Source: Aldehydirespirator sp965248735 (GTDB taxonomy: Bacteria; Actinomycetota; Acidimicrobiia; Acidimicrobiales; Aldehydirespiratoraceae). From it: a DNA stretch of 64,000 nucleotides. Positions 8,811 through 17,811 of the stretch are shown in pieces. Each line of letters starts with the position of its first letter. The stretch's first letter is position 1. Location of the stretch: contig OZ252146.1 in assembly GCA_965248735.1 (NCBI GenBank), positions 1,054,001 to 1,118,000 on the forward strand. Reading direction: 5' to 3'. The notes under the pieces were generated by a model, which had not been told where the DNA came from, did not search any database, and worked only from the letters and a program-made list of their open reading frames with translations. A program made the translations under genes and the position numbers.

Positions 8811-9959
8811 CTAGGGCCAGAGCTGGTCGGCGTGGAGGGCTCGGTGCAGGCTGTCGAGGGGCCACACGTCGATGCCGTCCTCGGTTCTGAAGGCGCGCCG
8901 GCCCCGGTAGGCGAGTATGCGGCGGGCCAGTCCACCGAGCTCGGCCACCGCTCGCAGCCCTTTGAGCATCGTGGTGTTGTACCGCTCAGATGCCTTGACC
9001 TCTATGGCGAGGTGCTCGCGGTCGCGGGTGAGAACGAAGTCGACCTCGGCGGCGGACTCGGCGGCGGCCCAGTAGCCGATGTCGTCGTAGATGCGCTGAT
9101 GCTCGTTGTGGGCTCGCAGCAGGCCTAGCACCCAGCCTTCGAGCAGGGCGCCGCGCTCCTCGGCCGCCACGGGGCCCAGCTGGCGCTTGACGGCTCGCAC
9201 CAGGCCGGGGTCGGCCCAGTACAACTTGGGGCGGCGCCTCTCCCGCACTCGGAGCTTGGCCTCAAACGCAGGCAGTTGCACGGCCAGCAGAGTGTCGTCG
9301 AGGATCTCGAGGTAGCCGTTGACGGTGGTGCGGGCGATGCCGGCATCGCGGGCAATGGAGGCGGCGTTGACGATCTGGGCGTGCATCACCGCGGCCACCG
9401 GCAGGAAGCGCACGAAGCCCGACAGGTTGCGCACCGCGGCCTCGGCCCGGATCTCCTCGCGCAGGTACAGCTGCGTGTAGCTCTGCAGGACCTCGCGCCG
9501 GTCCGGTGCGGTCGACACCAGCGGGATGGTGCCATAGCGGAGCGCGTCGTCGAGGTTGAAGTCGTCGCCGAGCTCGGCCGGGGTCAGCGGGTGCATGGCC
9601 TTGCGCAGCGCCCGGCCGGCCAGCAGGTTGGTGCCAGCGGTCTTGAGTTTGCGGGCGCTTGATCCCAAAAGGGCGAAGCGCACGCCTCGCTCCTCGATCA
9701 TCCGGTGCACCCCGTTGAGCAGGCTGGGGATGCGCTGGACCTCGTCCACCACCACCCACTCGCCCGGGCCCACCCCCGACAGCAGTTGTCGGAACAGCGA
9801 CGGGTCGGCGAGCAGGTCGGTGAAGAGGGCTTCGTCGAGCAGGTCGAGCCGCTGGGCGTCGGGAAGGACCTGCCGTGCCCACGTGCTCTTGCCGACACCT
9901 CTCATGCCGAGCAGAAAGAAGCTCCGGTCCGGTACCTGAGCCAGCCGTGTGTAAGTCAT
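8811..9959 (-). CDS. AAA-type ATPase with DUF4143 C-terminus
   Basis: A 382-residue ATPase of the AAA_14 plus DUF4143 architecture. The Walker A motif GMRGVGKST is at about residues 18-26 and Walker B at WVVVDEVQR. A winged-helix-like middle region (SIARDAGIARTTVNGYLEIL) follows. The C-terminal DUF4143 part has a nuclease-fold-like AEVDFVLTRDREHLAIEVKAS stretch resembling a D..ExK site. The cellular role of the family is not established. It lies 47 bases downstream of the helicase gene on the same strand, but a probable terminator sits between them, so it may be a separate unit. Confidence 0.8.
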   Translation of the reverse strand: MTYTRLAQVPDRSFFLLGMRGVGKSTWARQVLPDAQRLDLLDEALFTDLLADPSLFRQLLSGVGPGEWVVVDEVQRIPSLLNGVHRMIEERGVRFALLGSSARKLKTAGTNLLAGRALRKAMHPLTPAELGDDFNLDDALRYGTIPLVSTAPDRREVLQSYTQLYLREEIRAEAAVRNLSGFVRFLPVAAVMHAQIVNAASIARDAGIARTTVNGYLEILDDTLLAVQLPAFEAKLRVRERRRPKLYWADPGLVRAVKRQLGPVAAEERGALLEGWVLGLLRAHNEHQRIYDDIGYWAAAESAAEVDFVLTRDREHLAIEVKASERYNTTMLKGLRAVAELGGLARRILAYRGRRAFRTEDGIDVWPLDSLHRALHADQLWP

Positions 9960-9965
9960 GTCCTC

Positions 9966-9991
9966 AAAAATAGCCGAAAAATGACGGCTAT
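9966..9991 (-). terminator. Probable intrinsic terminator after the helicase cassette
   Basis: Read on the minus strand there is a 7-bp stem (ATAGCCG paired with CGGCTAT), an 8-base loop and then a run of five T. It lies 16 bases after the helicase stop codon and 7 bases before the ATPase start. It is in a conspicuously AT-rich patch for this genome. The dyad could instead act as an operator for the ATPase gene. Confidence 0.6.
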
Positions 9992-10006
9992 AGGCTCATA
10001 AATCGG

Positions 10007-13000
10007 TCAAGTGGGGTTCGCCGGGTTGGGGCAGTCGCCCGCCGCACCATGGTCACGGGTGGCAATGGGAGCTGACTCAGGGGGCGACAAGTCGATGCGG
10101 AGCCGGCCCAACTCCTCGTCGGAGAGGTTGGCTCCGAGGAACTCGACCAATTCCTCTTGACGGGGTTGGCCGAACGCAAGGCGATACGCGGCGAGTGTCT
10201 TGCGCAACTTCGGCAGGGCTGCCGCTTCCCGGCTGAAGGGCATGACAGGTACGTGGCGCTCAATCTTGGCCGGTCCCTCGTGGAACACCCAGTACGGCAC
10301 CATTTCCCCGTCGCCCGCGGGTCGCTTCGCTGCCGCCATGTCGAAGAGTTCGTTCCAGGGGTCCACACCGGCCGCCATTCCACCCGCGAGCAGGTCCGGG
10401 CCGAGGGTGGCGGCGATGTTCCGTCGGATCGCATGACCCTTGTACCGGTGAACACGCCCCTCGCGCTGCTCCAAGTCAACCGGGTTGTAGGGCAGGTTCC
10501 AGTGGACGACGGCGTGACACCACAGATGGAAGTCCAGACCCTCCTGACCTATCGATGTGGAAGTGAGGACGAACGGCCAAAACGGGGAATTGAACGCGGT
10601 GGACACGGACTCGATCCGAGCCTCGCCGCCCTCGTCGAGTGTCTGAGTGCCGAAGGCGACCGCGAAGCGAGTTCGCATCCGGTACCTGTCGAACTCGACG
10701 TTGCGATCGTTCCGCCTTCGGCTGGGAATGTCCACGCCAAACGAGGAGGTGCGCAGTTCGAGAACCTCCGCCACTTTGCCCGCGATGTCGTCGGCTGCTT
10801 CCAGGCGCCGGTCGTTGTCGACCAAGCTCAGATGGCCGAGCCAGTCACGGAGCACATGGCCATGCTCGTCGAGAACGGCTTGGAGGTTGCCGTCGATCGA
10901 GTGTCGCAGGACATCACGCCAGTAGAGGCTTCCGACCTCGTCGGTGTCTGAATCCTCCGCATTCCCGTCAACGATGACAGCCGTGACCTCCGGGGCGTTG
11001 AAGAAGCTCCTGAACGCGGCGCCCACCCATGCTGCGTTCACCAGAGTGTGGCTGTTGTCGATCGGGAGCCCGGTGACCGAACTGATCATCCGCAGAGCGC
11101 ATTGCGCTGGGCCGCCGACTGCGAGTTCAGCGAGCACCTCAACGAGGTCGTCGGGACAACGGCCGAGAGCCTCCGGGCCGTACTCGACCATGGCCCTGGC
11201 CTCGGCAAGGTGAGCGCGGAGCCCGCCTCCGGCTCGTTCGCCTTCCCAGTGCTCGGCGCTGCCGGGCGCAAGCAGGAGATCGGTTGCCGACGGATGGAGT
11301 CGCTGGTCGAGGAACAGAGGCGCGGCCCAGTACCACCGCTGGTCGACGGCGCCTGCTGCGGGCGTGGTGCCAACCAACGGTTCGACGGCGTCGGCCACCC
11401 GCGCGGCCACGTCGGCGAGTACCTCGGACACCCGGCGGCGGCCACCTAGAGCCCACAGCCGGGAATCTCCGAGCTCTGCGAGGCTGGGGCTCGGCCAAGT
11501 GAGCAGGAACGCGGTCATCGCCGCGGCTCGACGCCCGGCCACCGCCTCTCCCGGCCGATGTCCGCCCGATGTGCGCTCGGTGGTTCGGAAGGCGAGACGC
11601 TGGCCTCCGCGCCGTCCGTAGCTGGCTGTGTAGTTGTGACTGCGCGCCGCGAAGGCACGGCGCTCAGCCTCGAAGCTGACTATCGAGGAGACGACCTTCG
11701 GGACAACTGCCCATCCCGAGAAGATCAGACGCTTCGTGAGGCTGGCAGCCTCCAGCGACTCGTAGACCGACCCGGTGTCGTAGTACCGCAACGACGGCGG
11801 TATCCACAGCAACTCGAAGGCACGACGTTGGTCGAGATCGTGGAGCAGCCAACGGAGCCGCCCATTCTGAGGATCGACTCGCCGGTATGCCTCCACATCG
11901 TGCCAGCTCAGCAGGCCGGGGCCCGGATCGAGCCCCTCATCGTCGGTGAGCGGACCGTCCGCCACAGCCCGCTCGATGGCCTCCTTCAGCTTGTACCCCT
12001 CCATGAAGTTGACGAGGTACGGCGCCGATTTCCAGTACTCGGTGGGTTCGTGATGCTGCACGGCCTCGGCGAGGCCGCCGAGGCGCAGGTAAGCGCGCAG
12101 ATCATCAGGCTCCACCGGCACTTGAGCGTCCCACTCGCACAGCATCCCGTCGCGGTCCGGCGTGGCCGCCAATCGCTCGGTTCGGGCCATCACACCGCGC
12201 AACTCGGCCCCGATTTCACCACAAGTGTCCTCGGCGTGGTCGAGCGACTCGGCAGAGGTGAGTGCCGAACGTAGGGCACGAAAACGGTGTCGCAGTCGGT
12301 CGACCCGAGCCGGGTCCTGGAACAGGAACGAACAGGTGGCGAGGAAGTCCTCATAGTGATCGCCGTCGACCTCATCGGCCGTCGTGTACATGCGATACGG
12401 GGTTGCAGACAGCAGCAGCGTCCGGGTGGCGCGGCCGGTCTCGGGGTCCGAGTAGTCGAACAGCCGGTGGGCCAACTCGGCCGCGAAGTTGTCGGGCTCC
12501 GGCTGTAGCAGATCCTTGAATCGCTGGAACTCGTCCAGCACCACGAGATCCGGTTGAAGCGCGGCAATGCCGACCCTCGCCATAATGCCGCGGACCTCGC
12601 CGATCAGCTCCTTGCGCCGCGGCTGCAGCTCGCGAGGGAACTTGCGTTTCCACTTCAGCTTGTCGACAAGATCCTCGAACAATTCGCGAACGGTCGGCTT
12701 GCCGCGGGCCGTCCGGGACTTGTCGACCTCTGTTAGTACCTCTGCGAACTCACCAAGCGATCCCATGATCCGAGGCCCGTACAGCTGCTCAGTGATTCGC
12801 AGTCGCTCATCGGGGTTGACTTTGATTCCTTCCCAGAAGATGCGCCGAGCCCTTGCGGTGGCCATGGCGCTCGCACCCCAATGGGCGCGAAGGAACGTGT
12901 ACGCCAGGCAGCGCTCGCGGAACCGGCCTGTCTGGTGACCGAACTTCAGGGACGTTCCGGGTGTGATCGCTAGCAGGTTGACACCCGTCTGTCCGCCGTC

Positions 13001-13351
13001 ACCGTCGTCCAGCTCTGCGAGGGGCAGCATCGTCAGCCGCCCGACGTCTTCGAGGGGCTCTATGCCCTCGGGAGTCAACTTGCGAACGTTCTGGCGGGCG
13101 ATCGCCGCGTTGGAGCAGACGTAGATGATGTCGTGCCGCGCATCTCCCGTGCGTCGGAGGTGGTCGATGACCTGGGCGATCACGCCCTTGGCGACATGGG
13201 TCTTGCCGAGACCGACCTCGTCGGCCACCAGGAACCGAATCGCGGGATCCCGGTTCGCGAACATCCGCTCGAATGCCCACCGGGCGGTTCGTCGCTGGAA
13301 GTCCTTCAGCTCGGCGAGGACTTCCTCGACGTCGATGGTCTGCCCAGTCAC
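10007..13351 (-). CDS. Superfamily-2 (SNF2/DEAD-like) helicase of a putative defence cassette
   Basis: A 1,114-residue helicase. Motif I is DEVGLGKT (residues ~44-51), motif II is DEFQ (273-276) and motif III is SATPY (315-319). The C-terminal RecA-like lobe has SIGQEGLDFH, then NLPYNPVDLEQREGRVHR, motifs V and VI. A long middle insertion of about 500 residues has no recognised domain. It starts at GTG 13351, overlapping the PLD gene stop by 4 bases (GTGA), so translation is probably coupled. The length and gene partners resemble helicases of anti-phage systems such as DISARM, but no DUF1998 or methylase gene is present. Defence is inferred from context only. Confidence 0.82.
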   Translation of the reverse strand: MTGQTIDVEEVLAELKDFQRRTARWAFERMFANRDPAIRFLVADEVGLGKTHVAKGVIAQVIDHLRRTGDARHDIIYVCSNAAIARQNVRKLTPEGIEPLEDVGRLTMLPLAELDDGDGGQTGVNLLAITPGTSLKFGHQTGRFRERCLAYTFLRAHWGASAMATARARRIFWEGIKVNPDERLRITEQLYGPRIMGSLGEFAEVLTEVDKSRTARGKPTVRELFEDLVDKLKWKRKFPRELQPRRKELIGEVRGIMARVGIAALQPDLVVLDEFQRFKDLLQPEPDNFAAELAHRLFDYSDPETGRATRTLLLSATPYRMYTTADEVDGDHYEDFLATCSFLFQDPARVDRLRHRFRALRSALTSAESLDHAEDTCGEIGAELRGVMARTERLAATPDRDGMLCEWDAQVPVEPDDLRAYLRLGGLAEAVQHHEPTEYWKSAPYLVNFMEGYKLKEAIERAVADGPLTDDEGLDPGPGLLSWHDVEAYRRVDPQNGRLRWLLHDLDQRRAFELLWIPPSLRYYDTGSVYESLEAASLTKRLIFSGWAVVPKVVSSIVSFEAERRAFAARSHNYTASYGRRGGQRLAFRTTERTSGGHRPGEAVAGRRAAAMTAFLLTWPSPSLAELGDSRLWALGGRRRVSEVLADVAARVADAVEPLVGTTPAAGAVDQRWYWAAPLFLDQRLHPSATDLLLAPGSAEHWEGERAGGGLRAHLAEARAMVEYGPEALGRCPDDLVEVLAELAVGGPAQCALRMISSVTGLPIDNSHTLVNAAWVGAAFRSFFNAPEVTAVIVDGNAEDSDTDEVGSLYWRDVLRHSIDGNLQAVLDEHGHVLRDWLGHLSLVDNDRRLEAADDIAGKVAEVLELRTSSFGVDIPSRRRNDRNVEFDRYRMRTRFAVAFGTQTLDEGGEARIESVSTAFNSPFWPFVLTSTSIGQEGLDFHLWCHAVVHWNLPYNPVDLEQREGRVHRYKGHAIRRNIAATLGPDLLAGGMAAGVDPWNELFDMAAAKRPAGDGEMVPYWVFHEGPAKIERHVPVMPFSREAAALPKLRKTLAAYRLAFGQPRQEELVEFLGANLSDEELGRLRIDLSPPESAPIATRDHGAAGDCPNPANPT

Positions 13352-15162
13352 CGGGTCACGGCTCCGGCGTCTGCCACGTCATAGATCATCGTCCAGAGCT
13401 CGGCGAAGCCCTCCGGCAGCGCACCGTCGGCCGCCAAGTCCGAGACGAGCGGGTGGAGCCCGGCGAGCTTCGTCGGGTCCCGTCGCATCGTCCTCAGCAG
13501 CTTCTCCAACACTGGGAGGCTCGCAGCACCGTGCCCGTCGGAGGCGGCATCCCTGCTGACGCGCTCCACCGCGTCGAGCAGGTCCGTCTGACCCGACTCC
13601 TCGTCGAGCAGCGCCAGGAGGTACCGAAGGAAGCGCTCGGCGTTCCCAACGAGGGCTCGCAGCAGGGCCCGCTCACGGTGCTCGGGCACGCCGACGAGCG
13701 CGACTGGGACGACAAAGCCGGTCAGCGCGCCTTCCTCGTGAGCGAGCTCGAAGGCGAGGAAACCGCTGATGGCCTCAAGGCTGGTCTCGAAACGGACCTC
13801 TAGGGGATCACCCATGGCGACTCGCCGCCGATTCCCGGCAGACGCGAGCGGCCAGCAACAGATCTCCGTGCCATCGACGACGGGCATCGGCTCGCGAGAC
13901 CGGTAGGTGACCGCCCACCCGGAGCCGCTCTCCTCGACGATGCCCGTGAACGGAAGCTTCGCGATGGTGTGGCGGGCGTGGTCGAGTGGCGATGCGCCGT
14001 CCGATCCGCCGTTCGGACTGGGTTTGTAGTCGTTGAACAAGACACGGAGGCCCGGCTCGTCGTCAGTCCCGTCGCAGAGCCGATCGATGCCCAGCACCGC
14101 GGTGGACCCGGCCAGTTCCACCAGGATCTCGACGTTGTTGTGGAACGCCGCGCCGGTCGCGTTGGCGGAGCCGAGGAATAGGCGGGCTCGGCCTTCGCTC
14201 TCGTAGGCGAACACCTTGGCGTGCACCCCGACGAGGGGCCGGCCCGGATCGTGGGGCGACAGCCGGTCCTCGTCCGTCATGAGGTCCGGCACACTGCCGT
14301 CGTCGAAGGCATACAGCGTGTCCACCTGGTCGAGCACATCGGGCCTGAGCCGGTCTAGGGACTCCGGTCTGCTTACTAGTTCGTCGACTCGTGCCGGATG
14401 CACGCTCGTGAAGAAGTTGTCGCTCACGAACGGTGAGATGATCAGCGACCGCTCGGCGCTGGCTGGCAGCGGCGAGGGCGTGCGGGTCAGGCCCAGCACA
14501 TGGGTCTGCAGATGATCAACGCCGGCGGGCAGGGCGAATCTTGCCGTCTGAAGCGCTGTCGAAAGCGAGTGAACGCGCTGTTGATGGTCTGTCGAGACGA
14601 TGCCGACTGCAGCGCTGAGGAGCCCTTCGAACAATTCTCCTACAGGTCCCAGCCGCGAACCGGCTGCATCCGTCGCCTCATCGAGGCGGACCACAGTGTC
14701 CCAACTCGCATCGAACGTGAGATTGCGGCTCGCGATGAGAACTCGGAGCCGGTGCTCCCGTGGTTGGCTGTCCGGCGGGTCGTCGGCGGCCTCGTATCGA
14801 AGCACCCACACCTTGGGGTGGACGACTCCGCCGAGCGGGGCGGCAACGGGAACAACCGCCCGCTCAAGGAAAGCGAACACCCGGCGCGCTCGACGCGAGG
14901 CTGGCAGGGCGATCTCGCCGACCTGGCTGAACACGGTGATCTTGTTGGCGTGGTACCGCAGCGCATGAAGCAACTCGATCGGCTCGTGCCTGCCGTCGTC
15001 GGAGGCGATGCCGGCAGGTCCGGTGAGTGCCAGTGCCGCGGGCGCGGCCAGCAGCGCCCGAAGGTCGAGCGTGAACGTCACGGCCATGCCTGACTCGATG
15101 CGGAAGCCGATCGGTGGCCGCATGGCGTCGATGAGGGTGAGCCGGTTGGTGGGCTGCAGCAT
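13348..15162 (-). CDS. Phospholipase D-like (HKD) protein of a putative defence cassette
   Basis: A 604-residue protein with two phospholipase-D-type half sites. The first is HPK at residues 115-117 with ASRN at 144-147. The second is HAK at 314-316 with GSAN at 331-334. Each HxK...(G/A)SxN pair matches the HKD nuclease/phosphodiesterase pattern, although the Asp spacing is loose. The ATG at 15162 overlaps the stop of the upstream DUF6361 gene by one base (TGATG). The frame is open further upstream, but only over the body of the DUF6361 gene. The downstream helicase overlaps by 4 bases. It may cut or process nucleic acid with the helicase; this is an inference. Confidence 0.8.
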   Translation of the reverse strand: MLQPTNRLTLIDAMRPPIGFRIESGMAVTFTLDLRALLAAPAALALTGPAGIASDDGRHEPIELLHALRYHANKITVFSQVGEIALPASRRARRVFAFLERAVVPVAAPLGGVVHPKVWVLRYEAADDPPDSQPREHRLRVLIASRNLTFDASWDTVVRLDEATDAAGSRLGPVGELFEGLLSAAVGIVSTDHQQRVHSLSTALQTARFALPAGVDHLQTHVLGLTRTPSPLPASAERSLIISPFVSDNFFTSVHPARVDELVSRPESLDRLRPDVLDQVDTLYAFDDGSVPDLMTDEDRLSPHDPGRPLVGVHAKVFAYESEGRARLFLGSANATGAAFHNNVEILVELAGSTAVLGIDRLCDGTDDEPGLRVLFNDYKPSPNGGSDGASPLDHARHTIAKLPFTGIVEESGSGWAVTYRSREPMPVVDGTEICCWPLASAGNRRRVAMGDPLEVRFETSLEAISGFLAFELAHEEGALTGFVVPVALVGVPEHRERALLRALVGNAERFLRYLLALLDEESGQTDLLDAVERVSRDAASDGHGAASLPVLEKLLRTMRRDPTKLAGLHPLVSDLAADGALPEGFAELWTMIYDVADAGAVTR

Positions 15163-16427
15163 CAGCCGGCTGGCCCTGCCGCTGCAAGGTCTGCGAGGTA
15201 CGTCTTGGTGGTGGGCCACCGGTAGTTGAGCTGACCGCCGACCGGCGCCTGATTCCAGTTCTCCAGGGCGGCTCGATGGGCCAGTCGGGCTCGTTTCGAC
15301 TTGAGTCGGAGCTCCCGGTTGCGGATGCTTCCGTGGATCGCTGGGTCCTCGGCGAACCCTTTCGGGTCGTTCACTGCGTCCTTGACCACATTGTTCACGA
15401 AGTCCTGGGTGCTGGCGCTGACGCCACGGCCGGCCAGGATGTGCCAGAACTCCGGTAGGTCCTTGACCCAGGAGCACAACTCCGCGTGCCGAGCGTCGAT
15501 CAGCTTGACCCAGTCGCTGACACGGCCGAGCTGGCCCTCTTCGAGCGCTTCCGTGTCCCAGCGGAACTCCTCATTCGCCTTTCGCGCCAGGAGCAGGTTG
15601 TAGACGAGCTGTGGCCCCAGGGTCAGCTCGGAGAAGCAGCGGGCGTGGCGTAAGAGTTCGACCAGACGGTCGGGCACTCTGCGGTTTGGCAAGTTCCACG
15701 GGTAGTCGACGCCGACCGCTACGTTTGGCAAGTTCCACGGGTAGTCGACGCCGTCCGCTACGTGCGGCATGGCGCACAGGGCGGCCAACAGCGTGTCCGG
15801 GTGGTGCCGCTGGATGGAGTCGGCCAAGAACTGCGCCTCGTCCTGACGAAGCTCGAAGGTGGTGTCATCTTGCGGGAAGTAGTCGGGGGGTGGAGGGAGT
15901 TCCGTCCACATCGACCCCGCTCGCCTCGTCGCGTTTCCGTCATTGTCGCGTTCGGGCTGGAGTCGCCCGAGAGCGGCTGCCCGCTGGCCGTACTCGGCGA
16001 GGCTGAGGTCTAGCCGTCTGATGCCCCAGGCACCCAGGCCGCCCCAATAGGCCGCGCTCGGCATGCGTTTGAGGTCCCGGCCAGCGGTGTAGCCGATGAC
16101 CCCTCGGTTCGGCCCCAGAGGGCGTAGGCAGTCGATGAGCCGGGCCTCGTCCTCACGGAGCCTGCGGGCAAAATCCGCCGGGGAGACTTGCCGCGTTTCA
16201 AGGCCCTTGAAGATCCATGGCAGGAAGATGAAGTAGCGCAGCCGGGTCTGGATGGTCGACGTGCCCGGGCTGAGCATGTCCGAGAAGGCGTCGCGTACCG
16301 AGCCCAGGCCCAGTACGTCGAGCGTCCCGGGCTCTTCGAGCGAGCGGAGCAGTGTGCCCACTCTCTCGCTCGCGGCTGCATCTAGATCGAGCCAGCCAAG
16401 TGACGAGGCTGGCGCGTAGGCGTTCAT
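15162..16427 (-). CDS. DUF6361-family protein, first gene of the putative defence cassette
   Basis: A 421-residue protein recognised by its N-terminal block: SSLGWLDLD, then LGLGSVRDAFSDMLSPGTST, TRLRYFIFLPWI, and the later YWGGLGAWGIRR. These are characteristic of the DUF6361 family, which has no known activity. ATG 16427 has GGAG 7 bases upstream. The next gene begins in its stop codon. Residues encoded by 15684-15761 contain a 13-residue tandem duplication (VGVDYPWNLPN repeated) produced by a 39-bp DNA duplication, so the protein is longer than its ancestor by 13 residues. It is the promoter-proximal gene of the three. Confidence 0.78.
   Translation of the reverse strand: MNAYAPASSLGWLDLDAAASERVGTLLRSLEEPGTLDVLGLGSVRDAFSDMLSPGTSTIQTRLRYFIFLPWIFKGLETRQVSPADFARRLREDEARLIDCLRPLGPNRGVIGYTAGRDLKRMPSAAYWGGLGAWGIRRLDLSLAEYGQRAAALGRLQPERDNDGNATRRAGSMWTELPPPPDYFPQDDTTFELRQDEAQFLADSIQRHHPDTLLAALCAMPHVADGVDYPWNLPNVAVGVDYPWNLPNRRVPDRLVELLRHARCFSELTLGPQLVYNLLLARKANEEFRWDTEALEEGQLGRVSDWVKLIDARHAELCSWVKDLPEFWHILAGRGVSASTQDFVNNVVKDAVNDPKGFAEDPAIHGSIRNRELRLKSKRARLAHRAALENWNQAPVGGQLNYRWPTTKTYLADLAAAGPAG
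15684..15761. repeat. 39-bp in-frame tandem duplication inside the DUF6361 gene
   Basis: Two adjacent 39-bp copies (15684-15722 and 15723-15761) beginning GTTTGGCAAGTTCCACGGGT differ at one base. The duplication keeps the frame and adds 13 residues. Near identity indicates a recent event. Confidence 0.95.
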
Positions 16428-16568
16428 CAGCTCCAGTCAAGCACCGATTTATGACAGACGATCGTCATGCAGCCGGTTGCATGTCTCGAGAGAATGCCTG
16501 GGCGACACCTGGAGCAGATTTATCTATCTTTTAATGATTATTCAGTGGCATTTGTCACACTCAGGTTG

Positions 16569-16574
16569 TATAGT
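16569..16574 (+). promoter_or_regulatory. Probable -10 element giving a leaderless HNH mRNA
   Basis: TATAGT lies 7 bases before the ATG at 16582, in an AT-rich stretch, and there is no Shine-Dalgarno-like sequence. That spacing is typical of leaderless transcripts, which are common in actinobacteria. A weak -35-like TGGCAT is 17 bases upstream. Confidence 0.5.
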
Positions 16575-16581
16575 TACATGC

Positions 16582-17766
16582 ATGGAATTAACTGTGGATT
16601 CGGATCAGACTCGAAGCGCTGGAGCGTGTGTCGCCGATACCGGAGTGGCCTCATTGAGTGACGCCGGGCTGGTGGCGCGGATGGCGGAGCTGGGCCGGGA
16701 ACGGTGCCGGGTGGAGGGGATGCTGGCTGAGATCGCGGCGGAGATGCACCGCCGCAACGGCGGCCGAGGCGCTGCTGCGTTGATGCGCGAGCGGCTGAGG
16801 GTGTCGGCGCGGCAGGCCACCGCGGAGGTGGAGCTGGCCGCGTCGCTAGCTTCGGAGTTTCCGCTGACTTTGGCGGCTCTGCGTGCCGGGGAGATCACTG
16901 CGGGTCATGCCCGGGTGATCGCCCGGGTAGCCGCCGATCCCGACCATGCTGATGAGCCGGCGTTGTTGGAGATGGCTCGCGGCTATCCGGTGGACATGTT
17001 CGCCCGGATGACCCGCCAATACATGAGTCCCGGTACCTCCAGCGAGGAGCGCAATCGCCAGCACCAGAACCGCTGGGCGTCGCTCATACAGGACCCCGAC
17101 GGGTCCTGGCGGCTGTCCGCGTACTTTGACCACGACACCGGCAAACGCGTCAGCATCTCTCTCAACCAGATGGTGCGCAACTACCGCAACAGCGAGCGGA
17201 GCCACCAAGGCGTGAGCTCCCAACAGCGCCGAGCCGACGCCTTGGCCAACTTGATCACCGGCGAAGGCGCCCATCAGCGTCCCAGGGTCACCCTGTTGGT
17301 GATCGCGGACTACGACACCGTCACACGCGAGCTCCGCAACCTGCGCTATGACGACGGCCTGCCCGTATCTGTCGACCAGATCGCCAAGCTGGCCTCCGAC
17401 GTCAAGATCCTGCCGGCCATCTTCGACGCCGAAGGGGACCCGCTGTGGCTGGGACGGGCCCAACGCGACGCCAGCGCCGGCCAGCGCATCGTGCTCGCCG
17501 CCCGCGACGGCGGCTGCATCAACTGCGCCTCGCCCGTCGAGGGAACCGAACCCCACCACATCGGATGGTTCGCCCGCGGCGGGCCCACCGACATTGACAA
17601 TCTCGCCCTGCTGTGCGAACGCTGCCACCACCTCATCCACGACGACAACTGGCAACTCCACCGCCACAACGGCCGACAGAAACTCCAGCCCCCGGCACGT
17701 CCCCGACGCCGCGAGCACGTCTCGGTTCGTGCGGCCCAAGAGCGGAACCCTGTCCTGCGAACCTGA
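16582..17766 (+). CDS. DUF222 / HNH endonuclease domain protein
   Basis: A 394-residue protein of the actinobacterial DUF222-HNH family. The N-terminal DUF222 region includes ARQATAEVELAASLA and GEITAGHARVIARV. The C-terminal HNH nuclease has CINCASP, HHIGWFARGGPTDIDNL and LCERCHHLIH, which supply the zinc cysteines and catalytic histidines. ATG 16582 is chosen over earlier in-frame ATGs because it follows a -10 element at leaderless spacing and the residues before it are not family-like. These genes are often multicopy and suspected to be mobile. It is divergent from the DUF6361 operon. Confidence 0.85.
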   Translation: MELTVDSDQTRSAGACVADTGVASLSDAGLVARMAELGRERCRVEGMLAEIAAEMHRRNGGRGAAALMRERLRVSARQATAEVELAASLASEFPLTLAALRAGEITAGHARVIARVAADPDHADEPALLEMARGYPVDMFARMTRQYMSPGTSSEERNRQHQNRWASLIQDPDGSWRLSAYFDHDTGKRVSISLNQMVRNYRNSERSHQGVSSQQRRADALANLITGEGAHQRPRVTLLVIADYDTVTRELRNLRYDDGLPVSVDQIAKLASDVKILPAIFDAEGDPLWLGRAQRDASAGQRIVLAARDGGCINCASPVEGTEPHHIGWFARGGPTDIDNLALLCERCHHLIHDDNWQLHRHNGRQKLQPPARPRRREHVSVRAAQERNPVLRT

Positions 17767-17811
17767 CGGTGGCCTCGCGCCGGTCGGAGCGACCGTGACG
17801 CCCGAGTGCTG

